This document shows positions 51,695-59,906 of a DNA stretch of 64,000 bases, piece by piece. Position numbers and translations under genes: made by a program. Location: contig NZ_JAOQJQ010000004.1 of NCBI RefSeq assembly GCF_025566885.1, positions 124,001 to 188,000 on the forward strand, written 5' to 3'. How positions within the stretch are numbered: position 1 is the stretch's first letter; every line of letters starts with the position of its first letter. A model generated the notes under the pieces. The model made no database searches and had not been told where the DNA came from. It saw only the letters and a program-made list of their open reading frames with translations. This DNA is from Brotonthovivens ammoniilytica. GTDB lineage: Bacteria; Bacillota; Clostridia; Lachnospirales; Lachnospiraceae.

Positions 51695-53521
51695 CTATTC
51701 AACAGTCACTGATTTTGCAAGATTTTTCGGCTTATCCACATCGCATCCTCTGGCAACCGCCACATAATATGCAAACAGCTGCAGGGGAATTAACGCCAGA
51801 GAACTTGTAAAATACTTATTTGTCTCAGGAATATAAATGACATAATCCGCCGTCTTTTCAATCTCAGTATTTCCTTCCACCGTCACGGCCATAGCAAACG
51901 CCCCTCTGGACTTTACTTCCTGAATATTGCTGATAGTCTTTTTAAACAGCGCCTCCTGAGTGAGTACCGCCACCACAAGGGTTCCGTCCTCAACAAGAGA
52001 AATTGTCCCGTGTTTTAGTTCTCCGGCTGCGTAGGCCTCCGCATGAATGTATGAGATTTCTTTCAGCTTCAATGCCCCCTCCATAGAAAGCGCATAATCC
52101 AGTCCTCTTCCTATGAAAAAGACATCTCTGGCCGCAATATACCGATTGGCGAATTTCTGAATATGATTTCGATTGGCAAGCAGCATTTGAATCTGATCCG
52201 GAAGCCGTTTTAAGTCCTGAATCATATCATCAACCTCTTCTTCTGACACAGTTCCCCGGACTTCAGCAAATTTAATTGCCAGAAGATACTCTGCCATCAG
52301 CTGGGTGCTGAATGCCTTTGTAGTAGCTACCGCGATTTCCGGTCCCGCCCAGGTATAAATAACCTTATCCGCTTCCCGGGCAATGGAGCTTCCCACTACA
52401 TTTACAATAGCAAGCGTCATGGCGCCTTTTTCCTTTGCTTCCCGAAGGGCAGCCAGTGAATCTGCCGTCTCTCCGGACTGACTGATAATAATTACCAGAT
52501 CTCCTTTGCGCAGAATCGGATTTCTGTAGCGAAACTCACTTGCCACATCCACAAAAGCCGGTATCCGGGCCATCTCTTCAAAAATATATTTCGCACACAT
52601 TCCTGTATAGCTTGCAGAACCGCACGCTACAATATGAATATTGTTAATGCTGCGGATTTCTTCGTCTGTCATGCCCAGCTCTTCAATCACAACTTTTCCG
52701 TTGGAAAGACGCGGTTCTAACGTATCTCTCACAGCTTTGGGCTGTTCATACATTTCTTTTAACATAAAATGCTCATAGCCGCCCTTTTCCGCAGCATTTA
52801 CATCCCATTCCACCGTATGCATCTCTTTTTCAATTTCTTCCTGATCTATGTTGAAAAAAGTTATTTTGTCTTTTTTGAGCACCGCAATTTCTTCGTTCTG
52901 AATATAAAATACATCTCTTGTATATTTCAGAATAGCAGGTACATCCGACGCAATAAGATTTCCGTCCTTTCCTTTTCCCACAATCAGCGGGCTGTCTTTT
53001 CGCATGGCAAAAAAACGTTCCGGAAAATCCCGAAACATAATTCCCAGCGCATAGGAACCATCCACCCGGTCCATTACTTTTGTAATCGCTTCCATAGGAT
53101 CGCCGCTGTAGTAATAATCCAGCAGATGGGCAACTACTTCTGTATCCGTATCCGAGGCGAACTGATAGCCCTTTGTGAGCAGTTTCTGTTTTAATTTAAT
53201 ATAATTTTCAATAATTCCGTTATGAACAACTACAATGGATCCATCCGTGTTCTGATGAGGATGGGCATTCAAATCTGTAGGCGCCCCGTGAGTAGCCCAC
53301 CGGGTATGGCCAATCCCCATAGTTCCCGGCATCTCAGCTCCGTCATGGGTCAGTTCACTGAGCACTTTTAACCTTCCGGTGGACTTTCTGATCTGGATCT
53401 CTCCCTGATTATTCACCGCAATTCCCGCTGAATCATATCCCCGGTACTCCAGTTTGGAAAGTCCGTCCAGCAGAATAGGAGCCGCCTGCTTCTCTCCAAT
53501 ATATCCTACAATCCCGCACAT
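51695..53521 (-). CDS. glmS: Glucosamine-fructose-6-phosphate aminotransferase (isomerising)
   Basis: Makes glucosamine 6-phosphate for the cell wall from fructose 6-phosphate and glutamine. The 608 residues begin MCGIVGYIG with catalytic Cys2 of the Ntn glutaminase domain, followed by two SIS domains (ACGSASYTG and ISQSGETADSLAAL; FFIGRGLDYALSMEGALKLKEISY) and the C-terminal DKPKNLAKSVTVE. GGAGG precedes the ATG. No glmS ribozyme is recognisable in the leader, which holds a terminator-like hairpin instead. Confidence 0.98.
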   Translation of the reverse strand: MCGIVGYIGEKQAAPILLDGLSKLEYRGYDSAGIAVNNQGEIQIRKSTGRLKVLSELTHDGAEMPGTMGIGHTRWATHGAPTDLNAHPHQNTDGSIVVVHNGIIENYIKLKQKLLTKGYQFASDTDTEVVAHLLDYYYSGDPMEAITKVMDRVDGSYALGIMFRDFPERFFAMRKDSPLIVGKGKDGNLIASDVPAILKYTRDVFYIQNEEIAVLKKDKITFFNIDQEEIEKEMHTVEWDVNAAEKGGYEHFMLKEMYEQPKAVRDTLEPRLSNGKVVIEELGMTDEEIRSINNIHIVACGSASYTGMCAKYIFEEMARIPAFVDVASEFRYRNPILRKGDLVIIISQSGETADSLAALREAKEKGAMTLAIVNVVGSSIAREADKVIYTWAGPEIAVATTKAFSTQLMAEYLLAIKFAEVRGTVSEEEVDDMIQDLKRLPDQIQMLLANRNHIQKFANRYIAARDVFFIGRGLDYALSMEGALKLKEISYIHAEAYAAGELKHGTISLVEDGTLVVAVLTQEALFKKTISNIQEVKSRGAFAMAVTVEGNTEIEKTADYVIYIPETNKYFTSSLALIPLQLFAYYVAVARGCDVDKPKNLAKSVTVE

Positions 53522-53585
53522 ACTGTCATTCCTCCTGTTTTCTTATCAGATTTTTATCTTACCATAATTATATGAAAAGAGCTAT

Positions 53586-53612
53586 AAAAAGAATCCTGCC
53601 ACGGCAGGATTC
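53586..53612 (-). terminator. Terminator-like hairpin in the glmS leader
   Basis: On the minus strand GAATCCTGC and GCAGGATTC form a perfect 9-bp stem with a 4-base loop, followed by TTTTT. It lies about 65 bases before the glmS start with no gene between it and the previous terminator, so it may attenuate glmS or end a small RNA. Confidence 0.8.
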
Positions 53613-53617
53613 TCCGC

Positions 53618-53740
53618 CTGCGGCGGGCTGCATAAACAACATGATTCCACTCCGCCGCAGTGCGATCCACAACGGAGCGTTTTTTGCTCTATAGGAATCG
53701 GTACTTTTCAGCTTTATCACAACACGGTATTTCTTATAGA
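53618..53740 (-). ncRNA. Candidate structured leader or small RNA upstream of glmS
   Basis: This stretch is GC-rich compared with its flanks and holds a perfect inverted repeat CTGCGGCGG (53618-53626) / CCGCCGCAG (53652-53660), a CTCCG/CGGAG pair and outer CTCTATA/TATAGAG arms. It lies between the aminotransferase terminator and the glmS-leader terminator. I cannot assign it to a known RNA family and see no clear promoter; an intergenic repeat is possible. Confidence 0.35.
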
Positions 53741-53742
53741 GT

Positions 53743-53772
53743 AAAAAAGGAATGATACTTCCATATCATCCC
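53743..53772 (-). terminator. Terminator of the aminotransferase gene
   Basis: On the minus strand GGGATGATA pairs with TATCATTCC and is followed by TTTTTT. It lies 37 bases after the aminotransferase stop. Confidence 0.85.
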
Positions 53773-53808
53773 TATCTTTACGCTCTAAAATCAAAAATCT
53801 GATTACCT

Positions 53809-54993
53809 TTACTTTTGATACATCTCCATCAGCTTCTGAAACCCCGGCAGACTTTCTTTTGCTACCTTCGCCGGCACACAGTATGAAATTCTCACCCACC
53901 CTGGTCCGTAAAATGCAGTTCCCGGCGCCATAAGAATTTTCTCTTTTTTAGCCATCTCACAAAAATGGGCATCGTCTTCTTCCAGGGCCTTTACAAACAA
54001 ATAAAATGCACCGTCAGGATGAATGCATGTATATCCCATTTCAGTAAGTCCCTGATATAAAATGTCTCTGGTCTCTTCATAAATGCTGATATCCACCGAT
54101 GCGTCCACACACTTCATCAGCATTTTCTGCTGAAGGGAAGGTGCATTCACATATCCAAGATAACGCATGGAAGCTGTCAATCCCGCAATCAGATCCTCAA
54201 AGTCTTCTACCTCTGGCTCCATGGCAATATAACCGATTCGTTCTCCCGGAATGGACAGCGCCTTACTGTAAGAGTATACAACAATTGTATTTTTATAGTA
54301 ATCTGTCAGATACGGCACCTCTATGCCATATGCCAGCTTGCGGTACGGTTCATCCGACACAAGATAAATGGGATGTCCGTATTCTTTTTCTTTTTCTTCC
54401 AAAATAGAAGCTACCATCTTCAATGATTCCGGCGTATATACTGCTCCGGTAGGATTGTTAGGTGTATTAATCAGTACGAATCTGGTCCGTTCAGAAAATG
54501 CAGCTCTGAAAGTCTCCGGGTCCGGCTGCAGCGTCTCCATATTGCAGAGAGCTGGCACAAGTTTTCCGTAAAAGGTCTCCACATAACTTTTATATTCCCA
54601 GAAATATGGGGCAAATGTAATTACTTCATCCTCTTTATCCAGAATCGTATTTGACAGCATCGCCAGCGCCGAAGCAGCTCCGCTGGTCATAACAATCCCG
54701 TCACAGGTATAAGTGCATCCGTATTTTTCATTTAGATAGTCTGCAATATGCTGGCGTACCTCCGGATGTCCTACATTGGCAGGGTAGCCATGGAGAGCCA
54801 GAGCCGGTTCTGTATCCAGAATTTCTTTCATTGCTTCATTTACAATTGCCGGTGGTTCCACACTTGGATTGCCTATGCTGAAATTATAAATATTTTCCGG
54901 GCCGTAAACAGCCGCCAGTTTTTTACCTTCTTCAAAGATATCTCTGATACAAATAGAAGAATCCAGAGATGCTCTTAATCGTTTTGATATCAT
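53809..54993 (-). CDS. Class I/II pyridoxal-phosphate aminotransferase
   Basis: A 394-residue fold-type I aminotransferase, aspartate aminotransferase-like. YNFSIGNPSVEPP is the N-terminal substrate loop, NTPNNPTGAVY the cofactor-ring motif, SDEPYRKLAYG carries the Asp that contacts the pyridine nitrogen, and YSYSKALSIPGERIGY carries the Schiff-base Lys. The amino acid substrate cannot be read from sequence. It has its own promoter and terminator. Confidence 0.93.
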   Translation of the reverse strand: MISKRLRASLDSSICIRDIFEEGKKLAAVYGPENIYNFSIGNPSVEPPAIVNEAMKEILDTEPALALHGYPANVGHPEVRQHIADYLNEKYGCTYTCDGIVMTSGAASALAMLSNTILDKEDEVITFAPYFWEYKSYVETFYGKLVPALCNMETLQPDPETFRAAFSERTRFVLINTPNNPTGAVYTPESLKMVASILEEKEKEYGHPIYLVSDEPYRKLAYGIEVPYLTDYYKNTIVVYSYSKALSIPGERIGYIAMEPEVEDFEDLIAGLTASMRYLGYVNAPSLQQKMLMKCVDASVDISIYEETRDILYQGLTEMGYTCIHPDGAFYLFVKALEEDDAHFCEMAKKEKILMAPGTAFYGPGWVRISYCVPAKVAKESLPGFQKLMEMYQK

Positions 54994-55081
54994 ATTCTGC
55001 CTCCAGGTTGTAATTAAATCCTTTATCTGAGTCCTGTATTTTTCACAGGTTTAATGTGTTAAAGCGTTAATGTCCTTGTAC

Positions 55082-55109
55082 ATGATAGCACATTCCTCAA
55101 AAAAGTCAA
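55082..55109 (-). promoter_or_regulatory. Extended -10 promoter of the aminotransferase gene
   Basis: On the minus strand TTGACT (55104-55109) and TATCAT (55082-55087) are 16 bases apart with a TG extension one base before the -10 box. The -35 box directly abuts the stop of the ABC permease gene. A CCTGT/ACAGG pair (55033-55049) lies in the leader. Confidence 0.6.
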
Positions 55110-55859
55110 TTAATCTGCCCGATAGTTTCCACAAAAACTTCCGTACAAAATTATCAGCATTACATAACAGACAAAGCCCAAAATTCCCAGCATCAAGATT
55201 CCTCCGTACATCATCCGGTAATCCTGAGCTCTCATAAAATGAAAGATAAAGCTGCCAAGACCACCTTTTGACGCGAAGCTTTCTGCAAAAAACAAGATGG
55301 TAACCACACCCCCAAAGCAGACCTGCAGCGAGGAAAAAAATGCCGGCAGACAGCTGGGCAGATACAGATGTCTGCACATCTGCACCTTTGTTGCCCCAAG
55401 GGAGCGCATCATAAGAACACTGTTCGCCGGTATCTGCACCGCACTTTTGCGCACTGCGGCAGTAACCTGAAAGTATATAGCCACAGCAATGAGAACCATG
55501 GCCGGCAGGCTGCCAACACCACAGACTACAACCAATACCGGAAGCAGAATAATCTTTGGCACCGGATAAAGCACGTACAGTAACGGCCCCAAAAATCCTT
55601 CTACCTGTCTTCTGCGCCCTAACAGCAGCCCTGATGGTATTCCCAGAAAGCTGCCAACAGCCAGCCCGGCGGCCAGACGCACAGCACTAAGCCCGGTATC
55701 CTGTAAAAGTCCCTCATGAGCAATCCCCGAAATCAATCCAAGAAAACTCTGCAGCGGGCCCGGAAAACACTCTTTTTTTAGCAGAATACTTAAAATCTGC
55801 CACACGGCAAACAAAAAAATCAGTGGTCCTATTACTTTTCTTATCGGCTTTACTTCCAT
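55110..55859 (-). CDS. ABC transporter permease, SsuC/TauC/ThiX type
   Basis: A 249-residue inner-membrane permease of the nitrate/sulfonate/taurine family with about six hydrophobic helices. The coupling motif is MRSLGATKVQMCRHLYLPSC. I use the ATG at 55859 (GGAG seven bases before it), which overlaps the end of the ATPase gene by ten bases. The usual third component, a solute-binding protein, is absent on either side. Such transporters carry sulfonates, pyrimidine precursors of thiamine or riboflavin. Confidence 0.87.
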   Translation of the reverse strand: MEVKPIRKVIGPLIFLFAVWQILSILLKKECFPGPLQSFLGLISGIAHEGLLQDTGLSAVRLAAGLAVGSFLGIPSGLLLGRRRQVEGFLGPLLYVLYPVPKIILLPVLVVVCGVGSLPAMVLIAVAIYFQVTAAVRKSAVQIPANSVLMMRSLGATKVQMCRHLYLPSCLPAFFSSLQVCFGGVVTILFFAESFASKGGLGSFIFHFMRAQDYRMMYGGILMLGILGFVCYVMLIILYGSFCGNYRAD

Positions 55860-56629
55860 ATCCGCTCCTTCTGTTCTCCGCTCCCCTCTCTGCTGATCAC
55901 TTTTTGTTTCAGCCTCCTGCACATTTCAAAGAACTGATGACTTTCCCGAAATCCGCTGTTCTCCGGATGTGGATTCTCCACAATTTCACCTACAATCCCA
56001 GGATATTCCATCAGCCATATTTTCTGTCCCAAAAATACTGCCTCCTCTATACTATGGGTAATACAAACCATTGTAAAATCTCTCTGCTTTAAAAATTCCA
56101 GCAGCAGATTTTCCGCGCTTTCCTGAAGACTGATATCCAATTCAGACAAAGGCTCATCCAGAAGAAGTGTTTTTGGATGCATCACCAGCGCCCTGGCCAG
56201 CGCAGCCAGCTGACGCTGGCCGACAGTCAATTCCCTGGGATAACAGTCCTTAAACACAAGCAGATTTAACTGTGTGAGAACCTCTATAGCCAGCCGTTCC
56301 GTATCCGGGGTCAGATTCCCATTTAATTCCAGACCCAAAACAGCATTTCTGTACACAGTTTTCCATTCCAGCAGTCCATGGTCCTGCAAAACTACTGCCA
56401 CATCTTCCGGTGTCTTTTTTAACACTTCCCCTTTGTATAAAAGAACGCCATTCTCCGCAGGGTGCAGTCCTGCAAGAAGGTGTAATAAAGTGCTTTTTCC
56501 GCTGCCCAGAGGGCCCACAATAGTGATCCGGTCTCCCTGACAGATATCAAGGGTCAAATCCGAGAGCACTTTTATTTTCTTACTGCTCTCTGTACAGTGG
56601 ACAGCATCCACATGCTGCAAATGATACAT
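55850..56629 (-). CDS. ABC transporter ATP-binding protein, SsuB/TauB type
   Basis: A 259-residue ATPase with Walker A GPLGSGKST near residue 40, Q-loop VVLQDHGLLEWKTV, signature LTVGQRQLAALARAL (SGG replaced by TVG), Walker B TLLLDEPLSELD and H-loop His in CITHSIEEAV. It overlaps the permease gene. Substrate depends on the missing binding protein. Confidence 0.9.
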   Translation of the reverse strand: MYHLQHVDAVHCTESSKKIKVLSDLTLDICQGDRITIVGPLGSGKSTLLHLLAGLHPAENGVLLYKGEVLKKTPEDVAVVLQDHGLLEWKTVYRNAVLGLELNGNLTPDTERLAIEVLTQLNLLVFKDCYPRELTVGQRQLAALARALVMHPKTLLLDEPLSELDISLQESAENLLLEFLKQRDFTMVCITHSIEEAVFLGQKIWLMEYPGIVGEIVENPHPENSGFRESHQFFEMCRRLKQKVISREGSGEQKERIWK

Positions 56630-56716
56630 ATTCAGACTCCTCCTGATTCAGATATATAATATGAACAAAAAAGCTCCCCTTTTATACTTTTGTATTTAAG
56701 GAAAATTCCGATACAC

Positions 56717-56750
56717 AAAATCAGCGCAAAACCTGCTGGTCTCACGCTGA
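56717..56750 (-). terminator. Terminator of the small membrane protein gene
   Basis: On the minus strand TCAGCG pairs with CGCTGA, with an inner GAGACC/GGTTTT stem, followed by TTTTG. It lies 32 bases after the stop at 56782. Confidence 0.65.
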
Positions 56751-56781
56751 CTACTGTATACCATTTATATTTATTAGCATG

Positions 56782-56976
56782 TTATTTGGCAACGACTTTT
56801 TTTGCAGCTGACTTGATTTTATCTGCCAGTGACTCCTCTGCCGCATCATCGGCATCTTCAAAGTCATCCTCCAGCTCTTCATATTTGTCGTCCTTTGTAA
56901 AATACTCATAAGCCTTATATACAACAATTCCGATAACCGCCAGTACCACCAGTGTTTTTAAGCATTTCCTCAGCAT
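56782..56976 (-). CDS. Small single-pass membrane protein with acidic tail
   Basis: A 64-residue protein. Residues 6-22 form a single hydrophobic helix (LKTLVVLAVIGIVVYKA) and the rest is highly charged (KYEELEDDFEDADDAAEE), ending in a Lys/Ala helix. GGAAGGGA lies before the ATG at 56976. The frame is open further upstream but the extra residues are cysteine-rich and unlikely. Its promoter at 57019-57047 confirms a transcribed unit. Function unknown; this shape is common in Lachnospiraceae. Confidence 0.7.
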   Translation of the reverse strand: MLRKCLKTLVVLAVIGIVVYKAYEYFTKDDKYEELEDDFEDADDAAEESLADKIKSAAKKVVAK

Positions 56977-57018
56977 AATACAGTCCCTTCCTTTCCGCGT
57001 ACAACATTTACTAATAAA

Positions 57019-57047
57019 ATCATAACACTTCGCCGCTCTCCTTGCAA
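57019..57047 (-). promoter_or_regulatory. Promoter of the small membrane protein gene
   Basis: On the minus strand TTGCAA (57042-57047) and TATGAT (57019-57024) are 17 bases apart, with a TGT extension before the -10 box. Confidence 0.6.
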
Positions 57048-57094
57048 GGATGTTTTGTATGCCTGCAGAGCAAATTTCCACAGCAGTATGAACC

Positions 57095-57123
57095 TTTACT
57101 TTCGAATTTACTTTTGCTATAAT
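57095..57123 (+). promoter_or_regulatory. Promoter of the GntR-yqeY operon
   Basis: TTTACT (57095-57100) and TATAAT (57118-57123) are 17 bases apart with an extended TGC before the -10 box. It lies 37 bases before the GTG start. Confidence 0.65.
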
Positions 57124-57159
57124 TTTTCTAATATTTCATACCAAAAAGGGGGGAACACT

Positions 57160-57846
57160 GTGAATACATCCGAGAAATATACACAGCTGAAAGAACCGTC
57201 AGAAAGCAAACAAACCCTGGCCTATCAGCAGATAAAAGAAGATATTTTGAATAATACTTATAAAGAGGGAACCGTTATGGTAGAACGGAAACTCTGCGAT
57301 ATTTACAATATGAGCCGCTCTCCCATCCGCAATGCTCTGCAGCAGCTGACCCATGAAGGCCTGCTGGCATTTATCCCAGGCAAGGGAGTTGTGGTACCTG
57401 AATTTACAACTGAAGATATCTTAGAAGTATATGATCTGATTGAAATTCTGCAGGTATACGCTGTAAAATCCTGCATCAGCAAATGTACCGATGTTACGCT
57501 GGAATCTCTGCACCTTGTCCTTGACAAAATGCATAAATCTTTAAAAGAAGAAGATATTTATCAGTGTACACGCTGGGATCAGAAGTTCCACGAACTGATC
57601 GTAGACTACTCGTCTAATACAAGACTTCAGAATATTTATGCCCAGATGAACTGTCAGCATATGCGTTTTATTGCCACCATTCTAGATGACCTGGCCCTGG
57701 CTGAGCGTTCCTACCAGGAACACATGTCAATTTTAAAGGCAATTGAAGACCGGAATGTGCCATTAGCAGAAGAAGCCCTTCGGCTTCATTACCAGAATAT
57801 TAAACAATACTATATCAACAAACTTATTCACCGAATACACATTTAA
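57160..57846 (+). CDS. GntR-family (FadR/FCD type) transcription regulator
   Basis: A 228-residue regulator. The winged HTH spans residues 20-85 (AYQQIKEDILNNTYKEGT, MSRSPIRNALQQLTHEGLL), followed by an all-helical FCD effector domain with the metal or acid-binding pattern of Asp and His residues (RWDQKFHELIV, EHMSILKAIE, LHYQNIKQYY). I use the GTG at 57160, six bases after a run of G; the open frame to 57055 overlaps the promoter. Ligand likely a carboxylic acid by family. It is followed by yqeY. Confidence 0.88.
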   Translation: MNTSEKYTQLKEPSESKQTLAYQQIKEDILNNTYKEGTVMVERKLCDIYNMSRSPIRNALQQLTHEGLLAFIPGKGVVVPEFTTEDILEVYDLIEILQVYAVKSCISKCTDVTLESLHLVLDKMHKSLKEEDIYQCTRWDQKFHELIVDYSSNTRLQNIYAQMNCQHMRFIATILDDLALAERSYQEHMSILKAIEDRNVPLAEEALRLHYQNIKQYYINKLIHRIHI

Positions 57847-57860
57847 AAGGAGGATTCATT

Positions 57861-58295
57861 ATGGATATGCAGACATTACAAAAAGATATGATCTCTGCTA
57901 TGAAAGCAAGGGACAAGGCCCGCAAGGACGCCATTTCTTCTCTGATTTCCGCTGTGAAGAAAACAGCCATCGACGAAGGATGCAGAGATAATATTCAGCC
58001 GGAACTTGTTGACTGTGTTATTTTAAAGGAATTAAAAAGCGTAAAGGAACAGGTTGATTCCTGCCCGGCAGACCGGACGGAATTAAAAGCAGAATATGAA
58101 AACCGCTTCCAGGTTATTTCCGAATACGCACCCAGACTGTTATCTGCCGAAGAAGTAAAGGCAATTATTACAGAAAAATTTGCAGATGTTCTTGCTTCCA
58201 AAAACAAAGGCCAGATCATGAAAGCCGTCATGGGAGAATTAAAGGGAAAAGCAGACGGAAAAGTAATCAATCAGGTAGTAGGGGAGCTGTTATAA
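57861..58295 (+). CDS. yqeY: YqeY / GatB-tail domain protein
   Basis: A 144-residue protein related to the tail domain of the aspartyl/glutamyl-tRNA amidotransferase B subunit. Features are LQKDMISAMKARDKARKDAI, the helical middle EISEYAPRLLS-like segment and the C-terminal KNKGQIMKAVMGELKGKADGK. Its exact role is unsettled, probably in binding tRNA or ribosomes. AAGGAGG precedes the ATG, 14 bases after the GntR gene. Confidence 0.92.
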   Translation: MDMQTLQKDMISAMKARDKARKDAISSLISAVKKTAIDEGCRDNIQPELVDCVILKELKSVKEQVDSCPADRTELKAEYENRFQVISEYAPRLLSAEEVKAIITEKFADVLASKNKGQIMKAVMGELKGKADGKVINQVVGELL

Positions 58296-58333
58296 AAAAC
58301 TATTTCACCTCAGCTCCTGACAAAGAATCTTAT

Positions 58334-58389
58334 AATAAAAGCGTTTGAAGGCGGAATGATAAAATCATTTCCCTTCAAACGCTTTTATT
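58334..58389. terminator. Bidirectional terminator between yqeY and the NlpC/P60 gene
   Basis: AATAAAAGCGTTTGAAGG (58334-58351) pairs with the reverse sequence ending at 58389, and the stem continues through GGAATGAT/ATCATTTCC. It serves both convergent genes. Confidence 0.9.
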
Positions 58390-58415
58390 TATCACTTATT
58401 CAATTAGAAGACAAA

Positions 58416-59588
58416 CTAGAAAATTCTTCTAACTGCTAAAATTCTCTTATAGTTGGCTGGTGAAGTATATTTAATACCATCCTTTTTATTAGATGCATGT
58501 ACGACAGTATTATTGCCGGCATAGATGGCAACATGGCCGCTGTAGCAGATAATATCTCCCGGCTGCATATCTGTTACGGATACGCCTCTTCCCACGCCTC
58601 TTAATGCACTGGATGAATGCGGTAAGGAAACACCGAAATGTTTGTAAACACTCATAACAAATCCTGAACAGTCAGCGCCGTTTGTCAAACTTGTTCCTCC
58701 CCATACATATGGATTACCAACAAACTGGCTGGCATAATTTACAACTGCCTGCCCGGATTTGGAACCGGATGTTGAAGAACTGGATGAAGAACTAGAAGAA
58801 GAACTTCCGTTATCTTTCTTTGAAGAGCTTGAGGAAGATCCTTTATTTCCGGATGAAATATTTGAAGCCCCCGCGCTTGTTTTTGTCCCGCTGTTAGACT
58901 GCTGGGAAAGCACCGCGTTCTGCTCATCAATTGTAGCTTTATACTCAGCCGCCAGCTGTTTTGCCTGGCTTAACTGGCTGTCAAAATCTGACAGCTGTGT
59001 TTTTTTGCTGGAAATTGTCTTATTCAGAGAGTTCTGCTGTTCTTTTAGAGATTCTTTATTCTCTTCTAGCTGAGACTCATCTTCTTTTACCTGTTTTACA
59101 AGGCTTTCTACTTCTGCCTTTGTTGACTGATACTCTGTCAGCAGATTTCTGTCATATTCATAAATATCATTAAAATAGCTTACTTTATTAATAACATCTG
59201 TAATACTGTTGGATGATAACAGAGCAGTCAGGATGGAGTTATCGCCATTTTCGTACATAAATTTAATACGTTTCTTCATGGCCTCATACTGTTTTTCTTC
59301 TTCTTCCTGTGCCACCTTCAAATCAGCCTGGGCTTTCTGAAGTTCTGCTTTCTTTTCTGTAATTTCATCATTAATAACATCTATATCAACTAACAGATTA
59401 ACAAGCTCAGAATCCAGAGAATCAATCTCTTTTTGTAATGCGCTCTGCTTACTTTCAATGCTGCTGATCTGTGCATTTGCTGAATTTAATCCGCTTTTTG
59501 CATCTGATGACGGAGCAGCTCCTACAATCTGACAACTGCCGACAATCATTGATAATGCCAAAACAAGGGTTAATACTTTTCTTTTCAT
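58416..59588 (-). CDS. Secreted NlpC/P60 peptidoglycan hydrolase with coiled-coil domain (PcsB/CwlO-like)
   Basis: A 390-residue exported cell-wall enzyme. Signal peptide residues 1-24 (MKRKVLTLVLALSMIVGSCQ and cleavage after VGA). Residues 30-215 form a long coiled coil like PcsB/CwlO, which is controlled by FtsEX in relatives. A Ser/Gly-rich linker covers about 225-285. The C-terminal NlpC/P60 domain has catalytic Cys in NGADCSGF, His in GHVAIY and the third polar residue in VVHASN. The ATG at 59588 has AAAGGAGG upstream. A WalR-type box stands upstream. Confidence 0.93.
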   Translation of the reverse strand: MKRKVLTLVLALSMIVGSCQIVGAAPSSDAKSGLNSANAQISSIESKQSALQKEIDSLDSELVNLLVDIDVINDEITEKKAELQKAQADLKVAQEEEEKQYEAMKKRIKFMYENGDNSILTALLSSNSITDVINKVSYFNDIYEYDRNLLTEYQSTKAEVESLVKQVKEDESQLEENKESLKEQQNSLNKTISSKKTQLSDFDSQLSQAKQLAAEYKATIDEQNAVLSQQSNSGTKTSAGASNISSGNKGSSSSSSKKDNGSSSSSSSSSSSTSGSKSGQAVVNYASQFVGNPYVWGGTSLTNGADCSGFVMSVYKHFGVSLPHSSSALRGVGRGVSVTDMQPGDIICYSGHVAIYAGNNTVVHASNKKDGIKYTSPANYKRILAVRRIF

Positions 59589-59611
59589 TGCAGCCTCCTT
59601 TATCTTTTGCA

Positions 59612-59640
59612 ATTATATCACTCTCATTGTACTTTTTCAA
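59612..59640 (-). promoter_or_regulatory. Sigma-A promoter of the NlpC/P60 gene
   Basis: On the minus strand TTGAAA (59635-59640) and TATAAT (59612-59617) are 17 bases apart, 24 bases before the ATG. Confidence 0.75.
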
Positions 59641-59678
59641 CCTAAAAAGACATTTTCCAGCAATAAACAATTAAGATT

Positions 59679-59695
59679 TGTAATATTTCTGTAAT
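59679..59695 (+). promoter_or_regulatory. WalR (YycF)-type box
   Basis: TGTAAT-N5-TGTAAT exactly fits the WalR consensus TGTWAH-N5-TGTWAH. It lies about 40 bases upstream of the -35 box of the peptidoglycan hydrolase gene, an expected WalRK target. The box is on the strand opposite the gene. The rest of 59700-59850 shows nothing I can support. Confidence 0.6.
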
Positions 59696-59850
59696 ATATG
59701 TATGATGAAACTCCAGTATTTTATGAAACCTGCCTGAAACTTTAGTGAAAATTCCGGTAAAGCAGGCAAGTGTGCCAATGAAAAATTTCCAAACAAAAAA
59801 GCCGGTCGCTCCATGCTTTAACACTCCTGCAATGCCTTATGGCCCCACAG

Positions 59851-59896
59851 CAAATAAACGTCTCCGGAATGTCAAAACTCCCGGAAGACGTTTATT
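59851..59896 (-). terminator. Terminator of the sipL-like gene
   Basis: AATAAACGTCT (59853-59863) pairs with AGACGTTTATT (59886-59896), extended by CCGG/CCGG with one bulge. It lies about 11 bases after the stop at 59907. Confidence 0.7.
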
Positions 59897-59906
59897 ATGC
59901 CAGCTA

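Noticed and set aside
53522..53742. glmS self-cleaving ribozyme
   Set aside because: I looked on the minus strand before glmS for the conserved cleavage-site AGCGCC core and pseudoknot segments and could not find them. A covariance search would settle it.
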